Of a DNA stretch of 64,000 bases, positions 26,663 through 35,354 are shown one piece after another. Location: the NCBI GenBank assembly GCA_024233345.1, contig JACKPT010000012.1:1-64000 (forward strand), written 5' to 3'. The DNA comes from Verrucomicrobiota bacterium. Lineage in GTDB: Bacteria; Verrucomicrobiota; Kiritimatiellia; CAIVKH01. Positions within the stretch are counted from its first letter, which is position 1, and every line of letters starts with the position of its first letter. The translations under genes were made by a program, and so were the position numbers. The notes beneath the pieces were generated by a model, which was not told the DNA's origin, made no database searches, and saw only the letters and a program-made list of their open reading frames with translations.

Positions 26663-28264
26663 ATGAAAATTCGACGCGCTTTATTGAGTGTATCCGACAA
26701 GGCCGGGGTGGTTGAATTTGCCCGAGGCCTGCACGAATTCGGGGTAGAACTGCTTTCCACCGGGGGCACGGCAAAGACCCTCCAGGCGGCCGGACTTCCG
26801 GTCAAGGATGTCTCGGCGTTTACCGGCTTTCCCGAGATGCTGGATGGCCGGGTCAAGACCCTGCACCCCAAGGTCCATGCCGGCCTGCTGTATCTCCGCG
26901 GGAATGATGAGCATGAAGCGACGATGCGGGAGCATGGGCTCGAGCCGATTGATCTGGTGTGTGTCAATCTCTACCCGTTCGAGGAAACGGTGGCGAAGCC
27001 GGATGTGACCTTTGAGGATGCGATTGAAAATATCGATATCGGTGGCCCAACCATGCTGCGCTCTGCGGCAAAGAACCATGCCCACGTGACGGTGGTCTGT
27101 GATGCTTCGGACTATGCCCCGGTGCTCGATGCAATGAAGGCATCGGACGGGGAAACTTCGGAGGCCCTGCGTCGTCAGCTTGCCCTCAAGGTGTTTTCCC
27201 GGGTCGCCCTGTACAACGCTGCAATTGCGGCTTATTTATCCGGCCAGGTTGAGGTTGCTGAAGGGGCCGCGCCTCCGTTTGTGGCGGCTTTTGATGGCGG
27301 GGTCCCCCTTCGTTATGGCGAGAATCCGCATCAGTCGGCGGTATTTTACAAACGGCACCAGCCCGGGGAGGCCTGTATTGCCGACTGCACCATCCTGCAT
27401 GGCAAGGAGATGTCCTATAATAATTATCTCGATGGCGATGCGGCATTGGAAGTGGCGCGCGAGTTGGCCGGGTCGACTGGGGTGGCCATCATCAAGCACT
27501 CCAACCCCTGCGGTTATGCCACCGGGGCCACCTTGCGAGAGGCGATGGAGGCCGCATGGGCCGGTGATTCGGTTTCGGCCTTTGGCAGTGTGATTGCGGT
27601 GACCCGACCGGTCGACCTCGAGACTGCGGAATTTCTGAAGGACCGGTTTGTCGAGGTGCTGATTGCCCCGGACTTCGAGGCGGAGGCACTGGAATTTCTG
27701 AAGGCCAAGAGCAAGCAGATCCGCCTGCTGATCCTGCGCCAGCCCTTGCAGGCCGCGAAGCCGTCCCCGGTGCTTCGCCAGATCCAGGGCGGATTGCTGG
27801 TGCAGGACCGGGATCTCGGATTGTCCGCGCACTGGATGACCCCGACTTCGGAAGCCTTTCCGGAGGAGAAACGCGGCCTCGCCGATTTTGGCATCAAGGT
27901 CTGCAAGCATGTGAAATCCAACGCGATTGTGATCGTCAATGAATACCAGCCGGGTCAGTACATGCTGCTCGGCATGGGGGCGGGCCAGCCGAACCGGGTG
28001 GACGCCCTCCGCAAGCTCGCGGTGCCCCGGGCCGAAGCAACACTGGCTGAACAGGGCCGGGACCGGGACTCGGTGTTGGCCGAGAGCATCCTTGTGTCCG
28101 ATGCGTTCTTCCCATTCCCCGACAACATCGAGGAAGCGGCCAGGGCCGGGATCCGGTTTATCATTCAACCCGGCGGTTCCCGGAAAGACGAGGATGTGGT
28201 TGCGGCTTGTGATGACCATGGAATCGCCATGGCGTTCACCGGAATGCGCCACTTTAAACATTAA
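26663..28264 (+). CDS. purH: Bifunctional AICAR formyltransferase / IMP cyclohydrolase
   Basis: A 533-residue enzyme performing the last two steps to IMP. The N-terminal cyclohydrolase (MGS-like) domain covers about residues 1-190: LSVSDKAGVVEFARGL, LLSTGGTAKTL, GFPEMLDGRVKTLHPKVH. The formyltransferase half has LRYGENPHQSAVFY and the catalytic IIKHSNPCGYATG (about 276-288), and ends AFTGMRHFKH, the usual C-terminal histidine-containing end. Length is standard. Last clear pur gene of the cluster; a DUF6941-like gene follows 9 bp later. Confidence 0.97.
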   Translation: MKIRRALLSVSDKAGVVEFARGLHEFGVELLSTGGTAKTLQAAGLPVKDVSAFTGFPEMLDGRVKTLHPKVHAGLLYLRGNDEHEATMREHGLEPIDLVCVNLYPFEETVAKPDVTFEDAIENIDIGGPTMLRSAAKNHAHVTVVCDASDYAPVLDAMKASDGETSEALRRQLALKVFSRVALYNAAIAAYLSGQVEVAEGAAPPFVAAFDGGVPLRYGENPHQSAVFYKRHQPGEACIADCTILHGKEMSYNNYLDGDAALEVARELAGSTGVAIIKHSNPCGYATGATLREAMEAAWAGDSVSAFGSVIAVTRPVDLETAEFLKDRFVEVLIAPDFEAEALEFLKAKSKQIRLLILRQPLQAAKPSPVLRQIQGGLLVQDRDLGLSAHWMTPTSEAFPEEKRGLADFGIKVCKHVKSNAIVIVNEYQPGQYMLLGMGAGQPNRVDALRKLAVPRAEATLAEQGRDRDSVLAESILVSDAFFPFPDNIEEAARAGIRFIIQPGGSRKDEDVVAACDDHGIAMAFTGMRHFKH

Positions 28265-28273
28265 GGATCTACC

Positions 28274-28714
28274 ATGAATGCCGTTATCCCCGATCTCCAG
28301 TCCGCGATTCTCTGCGATGATGTGCGCCAGGAGCGGAACGGTAAATTTATACTTATCGGGTTGTTCGATGCGATCGTCATCCCCCAGTTGCCGGTGCGCT
28401 ATCCGCGGCTATTCATGGTCACCCGGTGGTGCAGCGGGGAAGGGGAGTTCCACCAGAAATCAAAAATCCTCAAGCCGGACATGAGCACCCCGTTGGTCGA
28501 GGGCCAGAATATTCCCGTGCGGCTTCCCTCGCCGGAGGCGACCGCAACCAACGTGGAAGTCTTTCTGAATGTCGAGTTTCAGGAGGCCGGTACCTACTGG
28601 GTGGAGATCCAGCTCGATGGTGATCTAAAATTGCGCTATCCGCTGCGGGTGACCCTGGCTCCGCGCAACCCCACGCAGCAGCCGGGACAACCGCCGCCCC
28701 AGGAATTGGCGTAG
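28274..28714 (+). CDS. DUF6941-like protein, unknown function
   Basis: A 146-residue protein starting MNAVIPDLQSAILCDDVRQE, a start I associate with the DUF6941 family common in PVC bacteria. The sequence is mainly beta (GKFILIGLFDAI, FLNVEFQEAGTYWVEIQLDG) and reads like a small beta-sandwich; the tail is proline/glutamine rich. There is no signal peptide or catalytic motif. It begins 9 bp after purH and is likely co-transcribed with it, but no link to purine metabolism is implied. Confidence 0.7.
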   Translation: MNAVIPDLQSAILCDDVRQERNGKFILIGLFDAIVIPQLPVRYPRLFMVTRWCSGEGEFHQKSKILKPDMSTPLVEGQNIPVRLPSPEATATNVEVFLNVEFQEAGTYWVEIQLDGDLKLRYPLRVTLAPRNPTQQPGQPPPQELA

Positions 28715-28755
28715 TCCGCACATCAGGTCCTTGGTGGGTCACGCGCGGGGAGAGG

Positions 28756-29880
28756 CTACCCGTTCTTGCGAAGAATCGCCTTGGCGATCAGTTGGCCGAT
28801 TTCCCGATAGTTTTTCTGGGTGAGTAGATTGCTGCCGCAATGGGCATACGGGATGGAAAGTTTGACTGCGGGCACCTGGTGTTCATTCCGCAAGTGGGCG
28901 GTAAAGCTGCCGGGTTCATCCTCGTTCCGCTTGAAGTCGTCAGCGGCAAACGCCGGTTGCAGTTCACTCTGGAAGACATTGCACCACTTGGTTTCCGCCC
29001 TGGCCAGTGGATGATCGGCTTGTCCGGTCATGGTCCCCTTCACCCCGGCCCGTTCGCTGACTCCGGGGGACTGCAGGTCGAGGGCAAGGATGGGGTTGCA
29101 CCTGGTTTTCCAACGCTGGAGGTCATGATCGATGACCCTCGCTTCATGCCGTTGCGGTTCGGGGCCCCAGCTTTGATCCAGATCCACAGGGGAACCATTG
29201 CGGCCGAAGTGTCCACGCAGGCAGCCGTCGAGGTCGGCAAAGGGAACCACCCAGAGATCATATCCCCCTTTGCGAATCTGGGCAAAGTGACGGAGCAGTC
29301 CGTCGAGTACCCACGACCCGGGTGTTTCCCCCCCGTGTTGCCGGGCGAGGATGTAGATCCCGGGGTGCCGCCCCCCGCCGCTGGCCGAATGGCTTCGCAG
29401 CCGATGGAGAATCCGGCCGCCCTGCGTCAGGCCAATCGGCTCTTGAATCCAATACTCGCGTGATTTTTTGAGCAGTGCGCTTAGATCACCGGGAAGGTAG
29501 GGAAAAGACAGGGCAACCTCGACCAGCGGCGTGGGGTAAGGCAGGGTCCAGGCCAATTGACGTTGTCCGTCGGGGGTGCGGGATTCCTCTCCCTGCTTGA
29601 GCCTGACCCACGGCTGGCCCGGCGCCATGAGTACAGGCACGCAACTCAGGGAGTCATCCACGCCATACAATCCATCGACAAAGTTCCAGACCAACCGGAT
29701 CTTGCGCTCGTTGTCGCCGGGAGATGGAGCGGACTCCTCGAGGCGAAAGTGAAACCACAGGGCATCCACTCCGCCACAGGGATCCGAGGTGAACCGAACC
29801 TCCGGCATGGCGCCACTGGTGTCGATATCGTATGCTGCGGCATTACCACCGGGAAATCGGCTGGAAAATTTCAGGGTCAT
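28756..29880 (-). CDS. M14-family carboxypeptidase-like protein, active site possibly degenerate
   Basis: A 374-residue protein with the two-part layout of cytosolic-carboxypeptidase-like M14 proteins: a beta-rich N-terminal domain of about 150 residues and a peptidase domain. The first zinc motif is intact, ARQHGGETPGSW (H-x-x-E, about residues 179-190). However, the segment where the third zinc ligand normally lies reads LALDLQSPG (Gln in the place of His), and the segment with the catalytic glutamate reads VKLSIPYAH (Ser in the place of Glu). So it may be a pseudoenzyme or a divergent subfamily. No signal peptide. Convergent with the pur cluster. Confidence 0.7.
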   Translation of the reverse strand: MTLKFSSRFPGGNAAAYDIDTSGAMPEVRFTSDPCGGVDALWFHFRLEESAPSPGDNERKIRLVWNFVDGLYGVDDSLSCVPVLMAPGQPWVRLKQGEESRTPDGQRQLAWTLPYPTPLVEVALSFPYLPGDLSALLKKSREYWIQEPIGLTQGGRILHRLRSHSASGGGRHPGIYILARQHGGETPGSWVLDGLLRHFAQIRKGGYDLWVVPFADLDGCLRGHFGRNGSPVDLDQSWGPEPQRHEARVIDHDLQRWKTRCNPILALDLQSPGVSERAGVKGTMTGQADHPLARAETKWCNVFQSELQPAFAADDFKRNEDEPGSFTAHLRNEHQVPAVKLSIPYAHCGSNLLTQKNYREIGQLIAKAILRKNG

Positions 29881-29938
29881 GGAAAGAATTAAACAGAAGC
29901 CGGGGTTGGAAGCGAAGGAAATATGATAGGGTGCAGAG

Positions 29939-30088
29939 ATGGGTATTTATGACCGGAATTATATGAAGGAAAAGCGGGAGGAACCGCAACTCCGGCCCCG
30001 GATTACCCTGCGGCAACCGGCGGAGCGGGCGCCTTTGTGGAGCCGCATCAAATTTCGCATCTGGCTGTGGTTTCATCCCCGGGGGTAA
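29939..30088 (+). CDS. 49-residue small protein (MGIYDR... type)
   Basis: An open frame of 49 codons from ATG 29939 to TAA 30086-30088. It starts MGIYDRNYMKEK, a start seen at the N-terminus of various small or rhomboid-linked proteins in PVC bacteria, is highly basic (many Arg), and ends with an amphipathic, Trp-rich stretch RIKFRIWLWFHPRG. That end could bind a membrane. Coding is supported by the recognisable start motif and codon usage like its neighbours; there is no strong ribosome site. Its stop runs into a GC-rich repeat. Confidence 0.5.
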   Translation: MGIYDRNYMKEKREEPQLRPRITLRQPAERAPLWSRIKFRIWLWFHPRG

Positions 30089-30330
30089 GGGGGGCGGGGA
30101 CGCGCCGAGTCCGCGTTGCGGCCAGCCTGCCCGGCCAGGGCCTGCCCGACCAGGGCCTGCCTGTTCGACGCGCCTTGCCCCGCGCATCGCGGGGCTTGCG
30201 TCGCTACTACAAAAGCCTGGTGGTCAGTGAATCAGGGATGCGCCCGGGGGGGCGTTGAGTATTCTTCTCCATTGCATTTTTCTGCTGACTTTGTCCAGCG
30301 CATCGCCAAGATGTGCCGTGAGGATTTTCT
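30089..30330. repeat. GC-rich repeat block (family C) upstream of recN
   Basis: Holds a near-duplicated 15-mer (GCCAGGGCCTGCCC / ACCAGGGCCTGCC, about 30134-30161) and a family C unit at 30165-30214 with a perfect CCCCGCG-CAT-CGCGGGG hairpin (30178-30194). Related units lie at 43919-44054, and bases 30122-30140 reappear inverted at 39446-39464. Nothing else recognisable up to recN. Confidence 0.65.
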
Positions 30331-32004
30331 ATGCTGGAACGTCTACGAGTAAAGAATCTTGCCCTGGTGAAGGAGCTCGACATCGAGTTCGGTCCGGGTT
30401 TGAACGTGATTACCGGAGAGACCGGGGCGGGCAAATCAATCTTTATCGGTGCGTTGAGTTTGCTGCTGGGAGAACGGGCCGACAAAAAGTCCATCCGGTC
30501 GGGGGAGGACCAGTGTGTGGTGGAGGCGGTGTTTGCGTTGTCGCGCCCCGGGCCGGTGGACGGCGTCCTCGCCGAATCGGGTCTGGATCCCTGCGAGGAT
30601 GGGCGGTTGATTCTTCGCCGCGCCATCAAGGCCTCCGGCTCCAATCAGCAAGCGGTCAATAACAGCCCGGTCACGGCCCAGGTCCTTCAGCACTTGGGGG
30701 ATGTTCTCCTGGATATGCACGGCCCGCACGATCATCAGTCCCTGTTTCGCCGTTCCGCCCAGCGGGCGATTCTGGATGCCTTCGGCCATACCGAGAAGGA
30801 GCTGTCCGCGTATCGTGAATATTACGAGCAGTTGCAAGCCGTGGAGGAGCGCCTCGAGGCCCTGAAGGAGGGCGGGGAGGATGTCGCGACCATGGTCGAC
30901 ATTCTGCGCCACCGGGTGCAGGAGATCGAATCGATTGATCCGACCCTCGAAGGGGAGGAGGCGCTGAATCAGGAGCACATCATGGTCAGCAATGCCTCCC
31001 GGATTCTGGGGTTGGGTAACGGTGCCGTGCAGGCGTTGCTGGAGGGCGAGACCGCGGCCTTTGATGCCCTGGCCGCCGCCCAGCGGATGCTCGAGGAGAT
31101 GAGTCCATTGCTGCCCGCTGCGGCGACCTGGCGGGATGAGGTCAAGTCGGCGGCAATCCAGGTGCAGGAAGTGGCGGCGGTGATTGCCGAGCAGATGGAA
31201 TCCATCGAGGCAAATCCGGCCCGGCTGGAGTGGCTCGACGGCCAGATTGCCGGTTACCAGAAACTGAAGCGGAAGTATGGGGGTTCAGTGGCCTCGGTTT
31301 TGGAGGCTCTGGAGGCCGCCCGGGTGAAGTTGGATGATCTGGAGTCGCGGGAAGAGCGGGTCGCGGAACTGGAAAAAGACCGGACAAGGCTGATCCGGGA
31401 TTTGACCGTGGCGGGCGAGGGGTTGCGGGCCAAGCGGGTCAAGGCGTCGTCCAAGCTGGCGAAGGATATTACCCGGGAACTGAGGTTTCTGGGGTTTGAG
31501 CATGGCGAATTCTCGGTGGTAGTGACGCCCGGGGAGCCGAAGGCGAATGGGATGGATGAGGTGGACTTCGGGTTCGCCCCCAATCTTGGGGAGGCAATGA
31601 AACCGCTCCGGGAGATTGCTTCGAGCGGGGAAATTTCCCGGGTCATGTTGGCGACCAAGGCGGTGCTCGCGGAGCATGACGCCATTCCGCTGCTGGTGTT
31701 TGACGAGGTGGATGCGAATGTCGGCGGGGAGATGGGGCATGCGATCGGCGAGAAACTTGCCGCGCTGGCTCGGAGTCATCAGGTCCTTTGTATTACCCAT
31801 CTGCCCCAGGTCGCGGCATGCGGAACCTCCCACTATGCGGTGGAGAAGTCGGTGCAGGACGAGCGCACGGTGAGTTCCATTCGCGCGCTGGATCCGGACG
31901 GGCGGGTGGAGGAACTGGCGCGAATGCTCGGGGGCAAGCGCGCTACCGGGATTACCGTTGAGCACGCAAAGGATCTGTTGAAACAGGCAGCGGCCCGTGC
32001 GTAG
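30331..32004 (+). CDS. recN: DNA repair protein RecN
   Basis: A 557-residue SMC-like ATPase for double-strand-break repair. The N-terminal ATPase half has Walker A GETGAGKSIFIGAL (about residues 29-42) and LDMHGPHDHQSL (the family's Q-like region). A central coiled coil spans about 150-370. The C-terminal half has the signature EIASSGEISRVMLATKA (a variant of the usual SGGE) and Walker B LLVFDEVDANVGGE, with ITHLPQVAA as the H-loop. Length agrees with the family. An 8-bp overlap with the next gene suggests coupled translation. Confidence 0.96.
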   Translation: MLERLRVKNLALVKELDIEFGPGLNVITGETGAGKSIFIGALSLLLGERADKKSIRSGEDQCVVEAVFALSRPGPVDGVLAESGLDPCEDGRLILRRAIKASGSNQQAVNNSPVTAQVLQHLGDVLLDMHGPHDHQSLFRRSAQRAILDAFGHTEKELSAYREYYEQLQAVEERLEALKEGGEDVATMVDILRHRVQEIESIDPTLEGEEALNQEHIMVSNASRILGLGNGAVQALLEGETAAFDALAAAQRMLEEMSPLLPAAATWRDEVKSAAIQVQEVAAVIAEQMESIEANPARLEWLDGQIAGYQKLKRKYGGSVASVLEALEAARVKLDDLESREERVAELEKDRTRLIRDLTVAGEGLRAKRVKASSKLAKDITRELRFLGFEHGEFSVVVTPGEPKANGMDEVDFGFAPNLGEAMKPLREIASSGEISRVMLATKAVLAEHDAIPLLVFDEVDANVGGEMGHAIGEKLAALARSHQVLCITHLPQVAACGTSHYAVEKSVQDERTVSSIRALDPDGRVEELARMLGGKRATGITVEHAKDLLKQAAARA

Positions 32005-32428
32005 GCGAGTGGTTGCCGCCGGGCTGGCGGGGTGGATTCTCGGGGGGCTGGCCGGTAGTACGGGAGCTCTGGAGATTCAAACGGTTGCCAATGGCGGCCA
32101 GTCGGTTCGGCTGGAGGATCTGCTCGCCACCAATGTCGTGAATGTCGTGATGTATCACGCGGCCTGGAGTACGGAATCGGTTGGGGAATTGGCTCTGCTT
32201 ACGGAAGACCTGGATGCGCTGGCCGGGGTACGGCTGTTGATTCTGGATGTGGTGGATGCGCGAACCCGGCTGGCCCGGGATGCCGAGGTGGCGAAGGTTC
32301 CCCGTTTCTCGGTGTATGACCCAACCCTGCACCTGGTGCGGTCGGGCTTGACCTTGGCCATCGAGGTCGCGGTGGAGGTGAGGTCGTTGCTTAACGCTGA
32401 GCCAGGACCAGCCAGGCCCGATAGGTGA
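31997..32428 (+). CDS. Exported thioredoxin-fold protein lacking the CxxC
   Basis: A 143-residue protein with a signal peptide (VVAAGLAGWILGGLAGSTGA). What follows reads like a thioredoxin-like domain: VVNVVMYHAAWSTESVGEL sits where thioredoxins have their WCxxC active site, but both cysteines are replaced (AWSTES). It continues with a beta-alpha-beta pattern (VRLLILDVVDARTRLA) and a cis-Pro-like KVPRFSVYD. Disulfide chemistry is therefore not expected. It starts with GTG at 31997 inside the end of recN and overlaps the convergent methyltransferase by 38 bp. The role is unknown. Confidence 0.6.
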   Translation: MRRRVVAAGLAGWILGGLAGSTGALEIQTVANGGQSVRLEDLLATNVVNVVMYHAAWSTESVGELALLTEDLDALAGVRLLILDVVDARTRLARDAEVAKVPRFSVYDPTLHLVRSGLTLAIEVAVEVRSLLNAEPGPARPDR

Positions 32429-33167
32429 CCGGCACCCCGCGGTCCTCCCGGCACTCCGCCTCGTAGGTTTCGCACAGCCGCTTCAACTCGCCCCGGGTCA
32501 AGGCCCGGCTGGCCCGCGAGAGGGTTCCTGAGGTCACCCCCTGGCGATGGAGCATCCGTAAAACGTCGCTCGCACTGGGCAGGAACAGGGTACGAACGAT
32601 GATTTCTTCATGGCGAAGAATCAATCCCTGACGGGCCAGGGCATCCCGCCAGGCATGCTCGTCGGCCATGGGCCTCCGGGCCGGCAATCCGGGCAAAGAT
32701 CGGGTCCGGGCACGATGCAACTCACCCAGTGTTCCCGCCACCATGATCACTTGCCCAAGCCAGCCCTGAGGCGCGAGGAGCTCATGGAGCCGGGTTGCGG
32801 CGGTGTCCGGCGATTCAATCCAGTGCAGGGACGAACTGCCCGCCACCAGGTCATAGGGTTGGGACGGGCGATGATGCAACAGATCTTCATGCTGCCACTG
32901 GATGGATGGGTCCAGGCGTTGCCGACCCTGCTCAATCATACCGAGGGACAGATCGAGCGCAGTGAGCGAGGCTTCGGGAAAAAGACAGGACAAGCGCGCG
33001 GTGAGCAGTCCGGTACCGCTGCCCGCATCCAGCACCCGGTGGACCGGGTGGGGAACCACCTGTGCCAGTTGACCGGCCAGCTGGTCGGCAAGTTGCTCCT
33101 GGACCAAGGCCGTTTCCCGATAGGTGGTTGCGGCGGCATCGAAACGCTGGCGCACGTCCTGGTTCAC
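32391..33167 (-). CDS. SAM-dependent methyltransferase, BioC-like
   Basis: A 258-residue class I methyltransferase. Opens with NQDVRQRFDAAATTYRETALVQ, the style of BioC (malonyl-ACP O-methyltransferase), then SAM motif I VLDAGSGTGLLTARL (about residues 45-59), motif II TALDLSLGMIEQ and the motif-IV region YDLVAGSSSLHWI. BioC makes the pimelate precursor of biotin, but no other biotin gene is in the window, so the precise substrate stays open. It is last in a reverse run: the preceding membrane-protein gene overlaps it by 4 bp. Confidence 0.78.
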   Translation of the reverse strand: MNQDVRQRFDAAATTYRETALVQEQLADQLAGQLAQVVPHPVHRVLDAGSGTGLLTARLSCLFPEASLTALDLSLGMIEQGRQRLDPSIQWQHEDLLHHRPSQPYDLVAGSSSLHWIESPDTAATRLHELLAPQGWLGQVIMVAGTLGELHRARTRSLPGLPARRPMADEHAWRDALARQGLILRHEEIIVRTLFLPSASDVLRMLHRQGVTSGTLSRASRALTRGELKRLCETYEAECREDRGVPVTYRAWLVLAQR

Positions 33168-33526
33168 GGGGAGGATTTGGGGTCGGAGGTGATCGCGGTG
33201 AGGATGCCGAACAGGGTGCCTGCGGGAATCAGATTGGTGCCGGGGAGGGCGCAGTAGAGGCCGCTCATCAGGCCGATCAACAGTCGGGCACGCGGGGGAC
33301 GGTCGAGGATGCGGGCCATCCAGTATCCGGCGAGAAAACCAATCAGGAGCCCCCCCCAGCCCAGGCTGACCAGGTCCATGAGATCCACGAGAAAACCGGC
33401 CAGAATAGGGAGAAAACGCGCCCCCTTACCGGGGAGTGGCTTCCGGGAGGAGGATCCGGACTCACCCAGTGGCGGAAGCACTTCCGGTTCGAGCGGCTCG
33501 GTGCTGGTGGCGTTCGTGCCGTTCAT
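33164..33526 (-). CDS. Small membrane protein, unknown function
   Basis: A 120-residue protein. The first about 35 residues are soluble, Pro/Ser-rich; two or three hydrophobic segments follow (FLPILAGFLVDLMDLVSLGW, GGLLIGFLAGYWMARIL, LLIGLMSGLYCALPG, TLFGILTAI). No known motif. It overlaps the thioredoxin gene upstream and the BioC-like gene downstream by 4 bp each, so all three are probably translated from one message. Confidence 0.65.
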   Translation of the reverse strand: MNGTNATSTEPLEPEVLPPLGESGSSSRKPLPGKGARFLPILAGFLVDLMDLVSLGWGGLLIGFLAGYWMARILDRPPRARLLIGLMSGLYCALPGTNLIPAGTLFGILTAITSDPKSSP

Positions 33527-34203
33527 TGAAAGGCTTTGATCGAACGAAGGTAATCCTGATCAGCCGCGGACAGGGAGCCAAAGCCAATCTTTACCGTTGT
33601 GCCATTTGCGCGCTGCAGGTGTACCAGATCTCCGACCCGCTGCCGATAGGTGGCGTCAAGGGTGGTTCCCGTCGTGGAGGTCCAGGTACGCGGGGAGGTT
33701 GCGTCGGGTGCGACCTCTGAGACGGTTTCGCGGCTGGGTGTGGGGATCAGTTGATCGATATGCGGTTCGAGAAGTTGTTTCAGGTGTTCGACATAGGCTT
33801 CCGCGCCTCCTGCCTTATATCCCGTTTGGGCGAGAACCTTCTCCTTCGGACTCAAAAGCAGGATCGAAGGATAGCCACGTATCCGATACTTTTCCTGCAG
33901 GCGCTGGTTTTGTTTGCGCGTCGAGGTGGATAGTTTCACCCGCTCGGAAGGAAAGTCGATGGTGACACAAACGAGATTACTTTCGGCATAGGTTTTGAAC
34001 ACCTCCTGGGCAAAGACCTCCTTGTGAAGGCGAATGCACCAGCCACACCAGTCCGAACCGGTAAAATTCAGCAGCAGGGCTTTGCCCTCGACTTGGGCAC
34101 GGTTCACGGCCTGCTCGTAATCGTCGGTCCACAGTCGATCTGCCGCCGGGGCCGTCCCTGCCGAGAGGGCCAGCCCGATCATCCATGGAGTGATGCGCAT
34201 CAT
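33523..34203 (-). CDS. Exported thioredoxin-family protein with SHD1-like C-terminal domain
   Basis: A 226-residue periplasmic protein with a signal peptide (MRITPWMIGLALSAGTAPAA). The thioredoxin domain has the redox motif SDWCGWCIRLHKEVF (Cys-Gly-Trp-Cys, about residues 49-57) and the cis-proline IRGYPSILLLSP. The last about 45 residues (LDATYRQRVGDLVHLQRANG) look like an SHD1 module, which is often attached to secreted enzymes in planctomycetes and verrucomicrobia. It may reduce or isomerise disulfides. Start at 34203 (MMRITP) or 34200; no clear ribosome site. Confidence 0.82.
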   Translation of the reverse strand: MMRITPWMIGLALSAGTAPAADRLWTDDYEQAVNRAQVEGKALLLNFTGSDWCGWCIRLHKEVFAQEVFKTYAESNLVCVTIDFPSERVKLSTSTRKQNQRLQEKYRIRGYPSILLLSPKEKVLAQTGYKAGGAEAYVEHLKQLLEPHIDQLIPTPSRETVSEVAPDATSPRTWTSTTGTTLDATYRQRVGDLVHLQRANGTTVKIGFGSLSAADQDYLRSIKAFQ

Positions 34204-34259
34204 GGGGGAAAAGTGTAGCGAAGTCGCCGGTACGGGCAAGTCTGGAGAAGGGCGCCGGG

Positions 34260-35354
34260 TTACCGCATCGCGAAGGATTGGTAGGGAACTTCGGCAATCT
34301 TGAACCAGTCAAACACCGAGGAGCGGAAGCCTTTCCAGTGATGATAGACCTTGGCGTAGGCGGGATTGGCGAGGGCCTTTTCCTCGAGGACGTCGAGCGA
34401 AAGTTTTTCCGCTTCCCTGAGCATGTCCGGCGGGAAGGGTTTGAGGTTCACACCCTGCTGGATCAGGCGGGCGAGGGCCTGGGGGTTCTGGGTGTCATAC
34501 ATTCCGGTCATCCACTGACAGGTGTCGGCGGAGGCGACTGCGAGGGCTTCCCGGTAGTCGGATGGAAGCTGGTTGTAGGCGGTCAGATTGACAAAGTGAG
34601 AGAGGGTTGCCCCCGGCTCCCACCAGCCGGGATAGAAGTAGTTTTTCACAATCTGCTGAAAACCGAGTTTTTCGTCATCATAGGGCCCGACCCACTCCAC
34701 CGCATCGATGGCTCCGCGCTCCAGTGCGAGATAGACATCGGCCCCGGAAAGGACCTGCACCGTGACATTCAGACGGCTCATCACTTCTCCGCCGATGCCC
34801 GGGATGCGCATTTTCAACCCTTTCAGGTCGGAAAGGGATTGAATGTCGCGTCGGAACCAGCCTCCCATTTGGGCTCCGGTGCTGCCGGCGGGGAAGGAGA
34901 GGAGGTTGAAATCGGCGAGCACTTCCCGGATCAGGTCCAGCCCACCCCCATGCAGGAGCCAGGCCAGTTGTTGGCGGGTGGTCAGGCCAAAGGGTACGCA
35001 GGTGTCAAAGGCGAGGGCTTCATTTTTGCCGGTATAGTAATAGCTCGCGCTCTGTCCCATCTGTACCGTGCCCTGTTGCACCGCATCAAGCACCTGAAGA
35101 CCGGGAACCAGCTCGCCGGCTGGATAGGGCCGGATTTGAAATTTCTGGTCGGTGAGGGCGCCTACCCGTGCTGCGAAGTACTCGGTGGCCCCAAACAGAA
35201 TGTCGAGACTGCGGGTGAAGCTGGAGGCCATGCGCCACCGGATGGTTGGGCGCGTATGGACAGAGGGGCCGGCGCTTTCTCCGGCGCAACCGGCCAGCAG
35301 GGTTCCGCCAACCGCCACCGGCAGGCTCTTGGATATAAACGCACGTCGCTTCAT
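34260..35354 (-). CDS. TRAP transporter substrate-binding protein (DctP-type), orphan
   Basis: A 364-residue exported binding protein. It opens with a lipoprotein or Tat-like signal (MKRRAFISKSLPVAVGGTLLAGC). The TRAP/DctP fold is visible in AEYFAARVGAL-like N-terminal and QVLDAVQQGTVQMGQSASYYY, then DLKGLKMRIPGIGGEVM with the family's conserved arginine, and ALERGAIDAVEWVGPYDD. The usual ligand is an organic acid. No DctQ or DctM membrane subunit lies in the window, so its partners must be elsewhere or it acts as a solitary receptor. AAGGAG lies 8 nt before the ATG. Confidence 0.88.
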   Translation of the reverse strand: MKRRAFISKSLPVAVGGTLLAGCAGESAGPSVHTRPTIRWRMASSFTRSLDILFGATEYFAARVGALTDQKFQIRPYPAGELVPGLQVLDAVQQGTVQMGQSASYYYTGKNEALAFDTCVPFGLTTRQQLAWLLHGGGLDLIREVLADFNLLSFPAGSTGAQMGGWFRRDIQSLSDLKGLKMRIPGIGGEVMSRLNVTVQVLSGADVYLALERGAIDAVEWVGPYDDEKLGFQQIVKNYFYPGWWEPGATLSHFVNLTAYNQLPSDYREALAVASADTCQWMTGMYDTQNPQALARLIQQGVNLKPFPPDMLREAEKLSLDVLEEKALANPAYAKVYHHWKGFRSSVFDWFKIAEVPYQSFAMR

